Assembly: GCF_905171765.1 (NCBI RefSeq) | Contig: NC_053392.1 | Coordinates: 340,721,010 to 340,785,009 of the forward strand | Origin: Bufo bufo | Lineage: Eukaryota; Chordata; Amphibia; Anura; Bufonidae | DNA length: 64,000 bases | Direction of reading: 5' to 3' | In this document: positions 33,545 through 44,248 of the stretch, piece after piece | Layout of the letters: every line of letters starts with the position of its first letter | Numbering within the stretch: the first letter of the stretch is position 1 | The notes under the pieces: generated by a model | What the model was told of the DNA's origin: nothing | Databases searched by the model: none | What the model saw: only the letters and a program-made list of their open reading frames with translations | Position numbers and translations under genes: made by a program

Positions 33545-36500
33545 ATGAAGAAAAATACTATTAAGGGACGAGGACGCGGTCGTGGTGGTGTCCGTGGAGC
33601 CTCTGTTTCTGGTAGAGGACGTGGCCGTTCGGCCCCAGGCGCACACAGTAGGGAACGAACTCCCTCAACTAGCCGGCAGAATGTACCGCAATATCTCGTG
33701 GGGCCCAATGCCGCTCTTAGGATGGTAAGGCCTGAGCAGGTACAGGCATTAATCGATTGGGTGGCCGACAGTGCTTCCAGCACGTTCACCACATGGTCTT
33801 CCACCCAGTCTTCTGCAGAAAGCGCACAGGTGGCACTTGAAAACCAAGCCCATCAGTCTGTCACATCACCCCCAAGCATATCAGGGAAACGGTCTGAGCC
33901 ACAAGTTATGCAGCAGTCTCTTCTTCTGTTTGAAGACTCTGCTTCCAGGGTTTCCCAGGGGCGTCCACCTAGCCCTTCCCCAGTGGAGGAAGACATACCA
34001 TGCACTGACGCACAACCACTTATGTCTCCAGATGAAGAGGACATGGGAATACCACCACAGCAGAGTCACCGACTCTCTGATGATGACGAAACACAGGTGC
34101 CCACTGCCGCGTCTTTTTGCAGTGTGCAGACTGAACAGGAGGAGGTCAGGGAGGGAGACTGGGTGGAAGACGATGCAGAGGACGATGAGGTCTTAGACCC
34201 CACATGGACTGAAGGTCGTGGCGATGACTTTCACAGTTCAGAGGAAGAGGTAGTGGTGAGACCGAGACAACAGCGAAGCCAAAGAGGGAGCAGGGGGCCA
34301 AAGCAGACGAGCCGCCGCCCCCAGAGTTCGCCTGCTACTGGACATCGCCAACAGGGACCCAGCCCCACAAAGGCAGCTTCAAAGAGTTCCCTGGCATGGC
34401 ACTTCTTTAAACAATGTCCTACCGACAAGACCCGAGTGACTTGCACGCTCTGCCATCAGAGCCTGAGGCGAGGCATTAACGTTCTGAACCTCAGCACAAC
34501 CTGCATGACCAGGCATCTACATGCAAAGCATGAACTGCAGTGGGGTACACACCTTAAAAACCAGGCACTCGCTGAGGCTCCCCCTGCTCCCTCTACCGCT
34601 GCTGCCTCGGCTTCCGCCTCGAGAGGAATGTTGCCACCTGCCGAGCAGCAAACAGAGGATGTGCCACCGACACCACCACCACCGCCACCGTCAACTAGCG
34701 TCTCCACTATATCACACAGCAGCGTTCAGCTCTCAATATCTCAAACCTTAGAGAGGAAGCGCAAATTCCCCCCGAGTCACCCTCGAGCCCTTGGCCTGAA
34801 CGCCAGCATTTCTAAACTGCTGGCCTTTGAAATGCTGTCATTCCGGCTGGTGGACACAGACAGCTTCAAACAGCTGATGGCCATGGCTGTCCCGCAGTAT
34901 GTGGTTCCCAGCCGCCACTACTTCTCCAAGACAGCCGTGCCTTCCCTGCACATGCAAGTGTCCGATAAAATCAAGTGTGCACTGCGCAACGCCATTTGTG
35001 GCAAGGTCCACCTAACCACAGATACGTGGACCAGTAAGCACGGCCAGGGACGCTATATCTCACTAACTGCACACTGGATGAATGTAGTGGCGGCTGGGCC
35101 CCCGGCGGACAGTTCCTTGGCGCACGTCCTTCCGCCCCCTAGGATCGCAGGGCATCATTCTCTGCCTCCTGTAGCCTCCTCCTCCAACTCGGCTTCCTCC
35201 TCCACTGCTTCCACCAGCTCATCCGGTCAGCCACACACCTTCACCACCAACTTCAGCACAGCCCGGGGTAAACGTCAGCAGGCCATTCTGAAACTCATAT
35301 GTTTGGGGGACAGGCCCCACAGCGCAAAGGAGTTGTGGCGGGGTATTGAACAACAGACCGACGAGTGGTTTCTGCCGGTGGGCCTCAAGCCAGGCCTGGT
35401 GGTATGCGATAATGGGCGAAATCTCGTGGCAGCTCTGGGACTAGCCGGTTTGACGCACATCCCTTGCCTGGCGCATGTGCTGAACTTGGTGGTGCAGAGG
35501 TTCATTCACCACTACCCCAACATGTCAGAGCTGCTGCATAAAGTGCGGGCCGTCTGTGCGCGCTTCCGCCTTTCACATCCTGCCGCTGCTCGCCTGTCTG
35601 CGCTACAGCGGAACTTCGGCCTTCCCGCTCACCGCCTCATATGCGACGTGCCCACCCGGTGGAACTCCACCTTGCACATGCTGGAGAGACTGTGCGAGCA
35701 GCAGCAGGCCATAGTGGAGTTTCAGCTGCAGCACGCTCGCGTCAGTCGTACTGCCGAACAGCACCACTTCACCACCAATGATTGGGCCTCCATGCGAGAC
35801 CTGTGTGCCCTGCTGCGCTGTTTCGAGTACTCCACCAACATGGCCAGTGGCGATGACACTGTTATCAGCGTTACAATACCACTTCTATGTCTCCTTGAGA
35901 AAACACTTAGGGCAATGATGTTAGAGGAGGTGGCCCAGGTGGAGGAGGAGGATGAGGGCTCGTTTCTAACACTTTCGGGCCAGTCTGTTCGAAGTGGCTC
36001 AGAGGGAGGTTTGTTTAAGCAGCAGAGGACAGGTTCACAAGTCGCCAGCCAAGGCACTGTACTGGAGGACGAGGAGGATGAGGAGGAGGAGGTGGAGGGG
36101 GACGAGGATGACGCAAGTTCACAGCGGGGTGGCAGCCCAGGCCCATCACTGGTGCGTGGCTGGGGGGATACGGTGGACGATGACGATACGCCTCCCACAG
36201 AGGACAGCTTGTCCTTACCCATGGGTATCCTGGCCCACATGAGCGAATATATGCTCCAATGCCTGCGCAACGACAGCAGAGTTGCCCACGTTTTAACGTG
36301 TGCAGACTACTGGGTGGCCACCCTGCTGGATCCCCGGTATAAAGACAATGTGCCCACTTTAATTCCTGAACTGGAGCGCGACCGTAAGATGCGCGAGTAC
36401 AAGCGCACGCTGATAGAGCCGCTCTTGAGAGCATTCCCACATGTCACAGGGGAACAGGTGGAAGGTGAAGGCAGAGGAGTGGCAAGAGGTCGCCAACGCA

Positions 36501-36925
36501 GCTGTGTCACGGCCAGCTCATCTGAGGGCAGGGTTAGCATGGCAGAAATGTGGAAAAGTTTTGTCTCCACGCCACAGCTATCTGCACCGACACCTGATAC
36601 GGAACGTGTTAGCAGGAGGCAGCATTTCACTAACATGGTTGAACAGTATGTCTGCACACCCCTCCACATCCTGACGGATGGTTCGGCCCCATTCAACTAC
36701 TGGGTTTCGAAATTGTCCACGTGGCCAGAGTTAGCATGTTATGCCTTGGAGGTGCTTTCCTGCCCGGCGGCCAGCGTTTTATCTGAACGCGTATTCAGCA
36801 CGGCAGGGGGCGTCATTACTGACAAGCGCAGCCGCCTGTCCACAGCCAACGTGGACAAGCTGACCTTCATAAAGATGAACCAGGCATGGATCCCACAGGA
36901 CCTGTCCCTCCCTTGTGCAAAGTAG
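33545..36925 (+). CDS. hAT transposase with BED zinc finger, intact
   Basis: 1126 codons without interruption or intron. Residues 8-30 are RG-rich (GRGRGRGGVRG). Residues 100-280 are acidic and serine-rich. A BED finger spans about 282-331 (CTLC ... HLHAKH). The RNase H-like core follows: D493 in HLTTDTWTSKHGQG with YISLTAHW, D622 in VVCDNGRN, then the conserved HIPCLAHVLNLVVQRF, RWNSTLHMLERL and ITIPLLCLLEKTL blocks around an acidic run near 841-860. LDPRYKDN precedes the hATC dimerisation region (about 1045-1117: FNYWVSKLSTWPELA, SVLSERVFSTAGG). The glutamate in SER (E1081) is the likely third catalytic residue. It would bind the element ends and excise and reinsert it with 8-bp duplications. 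The first ATG after the TATA-like box was chosen; upstream DNA is repeat. Longer than usual for hAT, owing to the N-terminal low-complexity part. Confidence 0.95.
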   Translation: MKKNTIKGRGRGRGGVRGASVSGRGRGRSAPGAHSRERTPSTSRQNVPQYLVGPNAALRMVRPEQVQALIDWVADSASSTFTTWSSTQSSAESAQVALENQAHQSVTSPPSISGKRSEPQVMQQSLLLFEDSASRVSQGRPPSPSPVEEDIPCTDAQPLMSPDEEDMGIPPQQSHRLSDDDETQVPTAASFCSVQTEQEEVREGDWVEDDAEDDEVLDPTWTEGRGDDFHSSEEEVVVRPRQQRSQRGSRGPKQTSRRPQSSPATGHRQQGPSPTKAASKSSLAWHFFKQCPTDKTRVTCTLCHQSLRRGINVLNLSTTCMTRHLHAKHELQWGTHLKNQALAEAPPAPSTAAASASASRGMLPPAEQQTEDVPPTPPPPPPSTSVSTISHSSVQLSISQTLERKRKFPPSHPRALGLNASISKLLAFEMLSFRLVDTDSFKQLMAMAVPQYVVPSRHYFSKTAVPSLHMQVSDKIKCALRNAICGKVHLTTDTWTSKHGQGRYISLTAHWMNVVAAGPPADSSLAHVLPPPRIAGHHSLPPVASSSNSASSSTASTSSSGQPHTFTTNFSTARGKRQQAILKLICLGDRPHSAKELWRGIEQQTDEWFLPVGLKPGLVVCDNGRNLVAALGLAGLTHIPCLAHVLNLVVQRFIHHYPNMSELLHKVRAVCARFRLSHPAAARLSALQRNFGLPAHRLICDVPTRWNSTLHMLERLCEQQQAIVEFQLQHARVSRTAEQHHFTTNDWASMRDLCALLRCFEYSTNMASGDDTVISVTIPLLCLLEKTLRAMMLEEVAQVEEEDEGSFLTLSGQSVRSGSEGGLFKQQRTGSQVASQGTVLEDEEDEEEEVEGDEDDASSQRGGSPGPSLVRGWGDTVDDDDTPPTEDSLSLPMGILAHMSEYMLQCLRNDSRVAHVLTCADYWVATLLDPRYKDNVPTLIPELERDRKMREYKRTLIEPLLRAFPHVTGEQVEGEGRGVARGRQRSCVTASSSEGRVSMAEMWKSFVSTPQLSAPTPDTERVSRRQHFTNMVEQYVCTPLHILTDGSAPFNYWVSKLSTWPELACYALEVLSCPAASVLSERVFSTAGGVITDKRSRLSTANVDKLTFIKMNQAWIPQDLSLPCAK

Positions 36926-37141
36926 TCCTTATTAACTGCCTAAAACATGTCTTGTTGTGCTACGGGCCACTTCTTTATTTGATACAAATTTTATGAAACC
37001 CACAGTTGAATGAAACTCTTCTCTGTCTGGGCGCCGGGGCCTAACCAGATGAAAGTGGCCGGTTAAACTAACGGGTGACATGAAGCCATAACCTCTGCAA
37101 TGCTACCTCTGTCTTCTGTCTGGGTGCTGAGGCCTAAGTCA

Positions 37142-37147
37142 AATAAA
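37142..37147 (+). terminator. Candidate polyadenylation signal
   Basis: AATAAA about 215 bp after the stop codon, before the minisatellite. Another AATAAA is at 37314. Choice between them is a guess. Confidence 0.35.
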
Positions 37148-37189
37148 GCGGTCTTCTGCTGTGCTGGGGGATATGAAGCTAATCTCTGA

Positions 37190-39910
37190 CCTCACTCCTC
37201 TGTCTGGGTCCAAAGGCCTAAATCACTGAAAGAGGCCTTCTCCTGTGGTGTGTGATATGATGCCAGAATATGTGCTGTGGGGCCTCTCTCCTCTTCCTGG
37301 GTGCAGGGGTCAAATAAACTAAATTGTGGCCTACTCCTGTGGTGGTTGATATGATGCCTGATTCTCTGATGTGGAACCTCTCTCCTCTGTTTGGGTGAAG
37401 GGGTCAAAGTAACTAAATGGTGGCTTCTCCTGTGGTGGCTGATATGATGCCAGAATATGTGCTGTGGTGCCTCTCTCCTCTTCCTGGGTGCAGGGGTCAA
37501 AGTAACTAAATGGTGGCTTCTCCTGTGGTGGCTGATATGATGCCAGAATATGTGCTGTGGGGCCTCTCTCCTCTTCCTGGGTGCAGGGGTCAAAGTAACT
37601 CAATGGTGGCTTCTCCTGTGGTGGCTGATATGATGCCAGAATATGTGCTGTGGTGCCTCTCTCCTCTGTCTGGGTCCAAAGGCCTAAATCACTGAAAGAG
37701 GCCTTCTCCTGTGGTGTGTGATATGATGCCTGAATATGTGCTGTGGTGCCTCTCTCCTCTTCCTGGGTGCGGGGGTCAAAGTAACTCAATGGTGGCTTCT
37801 CCTGTGGTGGCTGATATGATGCCAGAATATGTGCTGTGGTGCCTCTCTCCTCTTCCTGGGTGCGGGGGTCAAAGTAACTCAATGGTGGCTTCTCCTGTGG
37901 TGGCTGATATGATGCCAGAATATGTGCTGTGGGGCCTCTCTCCTCTTCCTGGGTGCAGGGGTCAAAGTAACTCAATGGTGGCTTCTCCTGTGGTGGATAG
38001 TATGATGCCAGAATATGTGCTGTGGGGCCTCTCTCCTCTTCCTGGGTGCGGGGGTCAAAGTAACTCAATGGTGGCTTCTCCTGTGGTGGCTGATATGATG
38101 CCAGAATATGTGCTGTGGTGCCTCTCTCCTCTTCCTGGGTGCGGGGGTCAAAGTAACTCAATGGTGGCTTCTCCTGTGGTGGCTGATATGATGCCAGAAT
38201 ATGTGCTGTGGGGCCTCTCTCCTCTTCCTGGGTGCAGGGGTCAAAGTAACTCAATGGTGGCTTCTCCTGTGGTGGTTAGTATGATGCCAGAATATGTGCT
38301 GTGGGGCCTCTCTCCTCTTCCTGGGTGCAGGGGTCAAAGTAACTCAATGGTGGCTTCTCCTGTGGTGGCTGATATGATGCCAGAATATGTGCTGTGGTGC
38401 CTCTCTCCTCTTCCTGGGTGCGGGGGTCAAAGTAACTCAATGGTGGCTTCTCCTGTGGTGGCTGATATGATGCCAGAATATGTGCTGTGGGGCCTCTCTC
38501 CTCTTCCTGGGTGCAGGGGTCAAAGTAACTCAATGGTGGCTTCTCCTGTGCTGATTGATATAAAGCTGATGGTTGTGCCATCTGACATGGTTGCCAGGGT
38601 CTGATTCAATGGGGGCATACTCCTGTGGTGGGTGATCTAAATGCCTGATTCTCTGCTGTGAAACCTCTCTCCTCCGTCTGGGTGTAGGGGTCAAAGTCTT
38701 TCAAAGTCGCCTTCTCCTGTGCTGATTGATATGAAGCTGATGGTTGTGCCATCTGACATGGTTGCCGGGGTCCCATTAAATTGTGGCCTACTCCTGTGGT
38801 GGTTGATATGATGCCTGATTCTCTGATGTGGAACCTCTCTCCTCTGTTTGGGTGAAGGGGTCAAAGTAACTAAATGGTGGCTTCTCCTGTGGTGGCTGAT
38901 ATGATGCCAGAATATGTGCTGTGGGGCCTCTCTCCTCTTCCTGGGTGCAGGGGTCAAAGTAACTCAATGGTGGCTTCTCCTGTGGTGGCTGATATGATGC
39001 CAGAATATGTGCTGTGGTGCCTCTCTCCTCTTCCTGGGTGCGGGGGTCAAAGTAACTCAATGGTGGCTTCTCCTGTGGTGGCTGATATGATGCCAGAATA
39101 TGTGCTGTGGTGCCTCTCTCCTCTTCCTGGGTGCGGGGGTCAAAGTAACTCAATGGTGGCTTCTCCTGTGGTGGCTGATATGATGCCAGAATATGTGCTG
39201 TGGTGCCTCTCTCCTCTTCCTGGGTGCAGGGGTCAAAGTAACTAAATGGTGGCTTCTCCTGTGGTGGTTGATATGATGCCTGATTCTCTGCTGTGAAACC
39301 TCTCTCCTCCATCTGGGTGTAGGGGTCAAAGTGTTTCAAAGTCGCCTTCTCCTGTGCTGATTGATATAAAGCTGATGGTTGTGCCATCTGACATGGTTGC
39401 CAGGGTCTGATTCAATGGGGGCCTACTCCTGTGGTGGGTGATCTAAATGCCTGATTCTCTGCTGTGAAACCTCTCTCCTCCGTCTGGGTGTAGGGGTCAA
39501 AGTCTTTCAAAGTCGCCTTCTCCTGTGCTGATTGATATGAAGCTGATGGTTGTGCCATCTGACATGGTTGCCGGGGTCCCATTAAATTGGGGCCTACTCC
39601 TGTGGTGGGTGATCTAAATGCCTGATTCTCTGCTTTGAAACCTCTCTCCTCCGTCCGGGTGTAGGGGTCAAAGTCTGTCAAAGTCGCCTTCTCCTGTGCT
39701 GATTGATATAAAGCTTATGCTTGTGCCATCTGACATGGTTGCCGGGGTCTGATTCAATGGTGGCCTACTCCTGTGGTGGGTGATCTAAATGCCTGATTCT
39801 CTGCTGTGTAACCTCTCTCCTCCGTCTGGGTGTAGGGGTCAAAGTAACTAAATGGTGGCCTACTCCTGTGGTGGGTGATATGATGCCTGGTTCTCTGCTA
39901 TGGGACCTCA
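37190..39910. repeat. 93-bp minisatellite, about 28 units
   Basis: Units such as AATGGTGGCTTCTCCTGTGG, GATATGATGCCAGAATATG and CTCTCTCCTCTTCCTGGGTG recur every 93 bp (for example 37441 to 37534). Variants with GATTGATATAAAGCTGATGG replace standard units near 38550 and from 39350, hinting at a higher-order arrangement. Because 93 is a multiple of three, long ORFs of a 31-residue repeat appear on both strands (up to 307 codons); they are not taken as genes. Confidence 0.95.
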
Positions 39911-40059
39911 CTCCAATTAATATTGTTTAATTTTTATTTATTTTATGTTAACTCATCATTTCCCTATCTACATTTGTTTGCAGGGGATTTAACTACATTT
40001 TGCTGCCTTTTGCAGCCCTCTAGCCCTTTCCGGGTGTGTTTTACAGCCTTTTTAGTGCC

Positions 40060-40202
40060 CAAAAGTTCGGGTCCCCATTGACTTCTATGGGGTTCGGGTT
40101 CGGGATGAAGTTCGGGTCGAGTTCGGATCCCGAACCCGAACATTTTTCGAAAGTTCGGCCGAACTCGTCGAACCCGAACATCCAGGTGTTCGCTCAACTC
40201 TA
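40060..40202. promoter_or_regulatory. Right TIR and GTTCGG-rich subterminal region
   Basis: Repeats of AAGTTCGGG, GGTTCGGGTTCGGG and CCCGAACCCGAAC mirror the left end, followed by GTTCGCTCAACTCTA at the terminus. Candidate transposase-binding region by position and symmetry. Confidence 0.6.
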
Positions 40203-40269
40203 GTCCTAAGCAAAACAGGCATTCAGCTGACTTTTCTGGGCAAATTTTGGAAAATAACGTTTTTCCCCA

Positions 40270-40629
40270 TTGTTTTTAGTAGAAAGGGCTCATCGGGTCA
40301 CAGGAGGTAAATCAATTCATGGGAGACAGCCACGGACACTTCTTGTTAAGTTATTGGTCTCGCGGGACAGAGATATGGTATTAAGGAGGGCGAGGGAGTT
40401 TCCTCCTGTTGTATATGATGGGAATAGATTGGCTTTTTTTCCGGACTTTTTTAAGGAGATCCAAGAAAGGAGACATTCTTTTATTGCGGTTAAAAAGCGT
40501 TTACAAGAAAAGGATATTAAGTACTCACTTGTTTATCAAGCTAAACTTCGGATCATCTTTAAGGATGGAACTCATTTTTTTGATACGTCGGATATGGCTA
40601 TGGATTGGCTTGAACTGAATAATATCTGA
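40270..40629 (+). pseudogene. LINE L1-type ORF1 protein, C-terminal part
   Basis: 120 codons starting within VERAHRVTGGKS, then RTLLVKLLVSRDRDMVLRRA, FFPDFFKEIQERRHSF and KDGTHFFDTSDMAMDWL. This is the C-terminal half of an L1 ORF1 RNA-binding protein (end of the RRM and the C-terminal domain). The N-terminal coiled coil is absent. The stop at 40627-40629 looks natural for the end of ORF1. Confidence 0.78.
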
Positions 40630-40672
40630 CTAAGCTGTTATAAAAATCTGATTAAGCTGGATTAATATATGA

Positions 40673-41038
40673 TTAAAGGGAACCTGTCATCTGGATTTTT
40701 TGTATAGAGCAGAGGATATGGGCTGCTAGATGGCCGCTAGCACATCCGCAATACCCAGTCCCCATAGCTCTGTGTGCTTTTATTGTTTAAAAAAACGGAT
40801 TTGATACATATGCAAATTAACCTGAGATGAGTCAGAGCTTGAAAATATGACTCTTCTCTGGTCACACAAGTAAGATATGACTCTTTTATGTTAATTTGCA
40901 TATGTATCAAATAGTTTTTTTTACACAATAGAAGCACACAGAGCTATGGGGACTGGGTATTGCGGATGTGCTAGCGGCGATCTAGCAACCCATGTCCTCA
41001 GCTCTATACCCAAAATCCCAGTGACAGGTTCCCTTTAA
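40673..41038. mobile_element. T2/Kolobok-like MITE in TTAA
   Basis: TTAA on both sides and perfect ends AAAGGGAACCTGTCA / TGACAGGTTCCCTTT. The body is a foldback (CACATCCGCAATACCCAGTC and its inverse; ATTTGCATATGTATCAAA and its inverse). Length 366 bp. Confidence 0.92.
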
Positions 41039-41244
41039 GTTTTGTACTTTTCCTTTTCCTGTTTAGTAGTAATAGTAGGACAGGGCAGTAGTGAGAGGGG
41101 GAGGGATGGTCATAGTTGAGAGATCTATTGCAGAATGTGGCGGATCAACTGAATTGGGGGGTTAGGGGTGGGTTGTGATGCGTCTCGTAGGATAGGGGGA
41201 AGGAAGAAGGGTCTGTTAAAATCTCTAGGGAGTTTTATTTTTTG

Positions 41245-42115
41245 ATTTAATGTCAGTTTGAATTTTTACTTGGAATGTTCGGGGGTTGGGGGATAGACTA
41301 AAGAGACAAGCGGTCTTTGATCTTGTGCGGAGACATCTACCAGCGATTGTTTGGTGGAGACTCATCTTTCTGAGGATACTTCCCTGCGAATCGCCAGAGG
41401 ATGGGCTGCGCAGATGTATCTCTCCACTTTTACTATTCATTCTAGAGGAGTGACAGTCTTTTCATAGGGCGATCGATTTAGTCTGCGAGGCATCTTCTGT
41501 TGATGAACAGGAGAGATTTGTTTTCCTATATTGTAAACTTGCGGGAAAATTATGTATTTTGGCTTTTGTTTATATTCTACCTCTGTTTTCCTTTTTTGTG
41601 CTTAATTCCCTGCTATCTTTTATGGATCAATGGCCTGAATGTCCTTCACTAGTTATTGGGGATTTTAATTGTGTCATCAATCCCACTATATGGTTTCTAT
41701 GGGGGGTGATGGTTATACTTCTGTCCAAGGGTCTCCCTTAGGAAGCTTTTGTCAGGAAGCTGTTTTTGAAGATGTTTGGGGATGTTTAGGGCGTGGGAGA
41801 AGAGTATTCTCATGTATAAGTAAATCTGGTAAATCTATGTCTAGGATAGATCTTGCCCTAATGAATAAGGTCTCTTTTGGACCATGTGCCTTTGTCCCTT
41901 GAACTTTGCCTGGCTTATGATAGGAATATACAGTTTCTGGGATATTAACTATAATTCAGCTAAAATTCAGGTACTGTGGAATACTTTTAAGGCCTTTATG
42001 AGGGGAATCTTAGTTAGTAATATTGCTAATCTGAGGAATGGGTATGGTATCAGTGAGAAAACGGCGTCCTAGAAAACTGTTATCCAGAGTAATTTCTAAT
42101 CAAGACCAAAAAAAG
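41245..42115 (+). pseudogene. LINE ORF2 endonuclease domain, decayed
   Basis: Across frameshifts the translation shows a TWNVRGLGDRLKRQAVFD-like start, LVETHLSED near 41345, GDFNCVINP near 41660-41680, and MSRIDLALMN near 41840-41865, the landmarks of an APE-type LINE endonuclease. It is followed by a linker (NSAKIQVLWNTFKAFMRG) up to the TTAA insertion at 42133. Confidence 0.7.
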
Positions 42116-42186
42116 TTATAGATAATATTTGTTTAACCCCCTCCCATCCGCCCATAGACTAAAAACGTCCGGGAGGTGGTTCTCTA

Positions 42187-42222
42187 TTTCTGAATGGACG
42201 TTCCAGAACGTCCATTCAGAAA
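42187..42222. repeat. Perfect 16-bp-arm hairpin
   Basis: TTTCTGAATGGACGTT, loop CCAG, then the exact reverse complement. It lies about 50 bp inside the TTAA element's left end. Confidence 0.9.
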
Positions 42223-42968
42223 CTGCAGCTGCACGCTAATCAGTGACAGCAGGGCAACCCAGAGAGAAGGCAGGGACAGTGCCCAGGTGACCCTGCCTTC
42301 TGGATCGCTGCATACACAGCCCTCGATCAGCCCTGCACTGAGGCTGTACAGCGCTATATTGCGCTGTACAGCCTCTCTGGGGGCGTGTATTTCTCCTGTA
42401 ACTGGGGCTACTATGTCAGAAAAAAAAAGTGAAGTAAATGTCCCCCAGAGGTCTTGTATGACCTTGTATGACCTTATGGGGGACGAAAAGTGTAAAATAA
42501 AAATAAAATAAAAAGAAAGCTCTATAAATATATCACATGATTGACCCAGTCCGATTAACACCATTAAAAAATAAAAATAAATAACAGTCAAAAAAATCAA
42601 TTTTTGTCACCTTACATCACAAAAAGTGCAACACCAAGTGATCAAAAAGGCGTATGTCCCACAAAATATAATTTTCAAAGGACCCTATAGACCCGGGATC
42701 ATCAAATTATCATTTTAATTCAAATAGCCTAGTTGCTTAGACTAGTAAACTCCCGTTTCTGGTCAATTAAAAAGTAACATTTATTTCATTTCATTTATTA
42801 AAAAGATAACATAACGGGAGAACAAGGAATAGTTTAAAACTATACAGTAGGTGCGGTAGGGCACTAGTGGTTGGGATAAGGGTTACTTCACCCTTATGTT
42901 CTGCCTCCTAGCATTCGTTCATCCCACGCTTCATTTGTCAGCAGTGAACATACTTTGTTTATCTAGAT

Positions 42969-44073
42969 CAGCGGTGGGGAACCATTTTGCTGCCAAGGGC
43001 CATTTGGATATTTGTAACATCATTCGGGGGCCATACAAAATTCTCAATAAAAAATTTTTACTGCTGTATTTGGTCAAACATATAATTGACTTAGGGATAA
43101 GTTACAGAAATTGCACTTCAATTAAAATAATCTAGAGGGCTGTATTTTTGCAGCACAAAATAGCGCCTGCACTATATATATACAGTATATTACATACAAT
43201 ACAGGCGCCATATTGACCACACATAGCAGTCTAATTTTTAAGTTCAGAATGTTACTTATTTGACATTAATGGCAGGAAGCTAAACCCAGGGGGTCCAGAG
43301 AGGGGTTCACCCAGCTTTCACTCTCCCTGCCTCTTTCTTCGCAACTGTCCCTGCCTTTGTCCCTTTCTCAGCAAAATATCTGCCCCCACCTCCATCAGCC
43401 TGAAATCAGCCTCCTATCAGACCCCCCAGGCCTACATCAGCCTCAGATCAGACTCCCATCAGACCTCTAAGCCTCAGATCAGCCCCCATCAGACCCTCCC
43501 CAGCCTCAGATCAGCCCCCATCAGCCCCCCTAGTCTCAGATCAGACCCCTATCAAACCCCAGCCTCAGATCAGACACCCCCAGCCTCAGATCAGACCCTC
43601 CCAAGCCTCAGATCAGACCCCCATCAGACCCTCCCCACCCTCCTTTAGCCTCAGATCAGCCCCAATCAGACATCAGATACTGTATTTAAGATAAACAAAT
43701 AAACTTACCTCTCCAGCTCCGTACGGCGCTGCCTCTTGGCAGATTCACTTACCCTCCCTGTTCTTCTTCCTGCCGCACTATATTGTCACCTCACACCGCA
43801 CAGCGTCAGGTCATAGTGCACGTCTACGTGCACTGCGTCCTGACGCTGGATGTGTCAGGACACAGTGTGGGGCTGAAAGAAGACCAGGGAAGGTGAGGAC
43901 AGCCAGTGCAGTGCTGTTCTCACCTTCCTGTGCCTCCCGTATGCTAATGACCGCTTCCATAATGGAAGGGGTCATAAGCATTTTCACATTATGTTCTGGC
44001 AGGGGGCCGGGGGCCACATGAAATGATACCGTGGGCCGCATATGGCCCTCGGGCCGGAGGTTCCCCACCCCTG
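42969..44073. mobile_element. Non-autonomous hAT with 8-bp target duplication
   Basis: CAGCGGTGGGGAACC at 42969 and inverted GGTTCCCCACCCCTG at 44073, flanked by perfect ATCTAGAT on both sides (42961-42968, 44074-44081). Inner bases GGGCCAT and GGCCCTCGGGCC also match. A pyrimidine-rich minisatellite fills the middle and there is no transposase. Confidence 0.92.
43390..43680. repeat. CCTCAGATCAGACCCCCATCAG minisatellite-like repeat
   Basis: About ten degenerate units built from CAGCCTCAGATCAG and CCCCATCAGACC, inside the hAT element. Confidence 0.8.
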
Positions 44074-44248
44074 ATCTAGATGAACAATTGCTGGAGATAC
44101 ACTTATTCATTCACCCTAAGTCATTAAGTTTCAAGTGATTTCTCTCTTGGGCGATTCTCAGCCACTAGTGTCTGTGCACGATTGAGTCTGCAGTTACTCC
44201 GTGCTCTGACACTTGGTCCCACCAGCTCCTAATCTAAAAACTAACACG

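Larger units (their letters stand above)
28302..40202 (+). mobile_element. Large (11.9-kb) apparently complete hAT element
   Basis: A perfect 8-bp target duplication GTCCTAAG flanks it at 28294-28301 and 40203-40210. The terminal inverted repeats are TAGTGTTGAGCGAAC and, at the right, its inverse with one mismatch (TAGAGTTGAGCGAAC). In order it holds GTTCGG-rich subterminal DNA, a leader, about 19 units of a 227-bp repeat, a TATA-like promoter, an intact 1126-codon transposase, an AATAAA signal, a 93-bp minisatellite and a second GTTCGG-rich region. Eight-bp duplications and the BED/hATC transposase place it in hAT. It is unusually long for hAT elements, which are commonly 2.5-5 kb; most of the excess is tandem repeats. 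Confidence 0.95.

Noticed and set aside
35722..36440. Antisense ORFs of 182 and 141 codons within the hAT gene
   Set aside because: They mirror acidic and serine codon runs of the sense transposase.
37331..38604. Long ORFs on both strands (307 and 297 codons) of a 31-residue repeat
   Set aside because: They follow from the 93-bp minisatellite period, lie in the 3' non-coding part of a hAT element, and are open on both strands at once.
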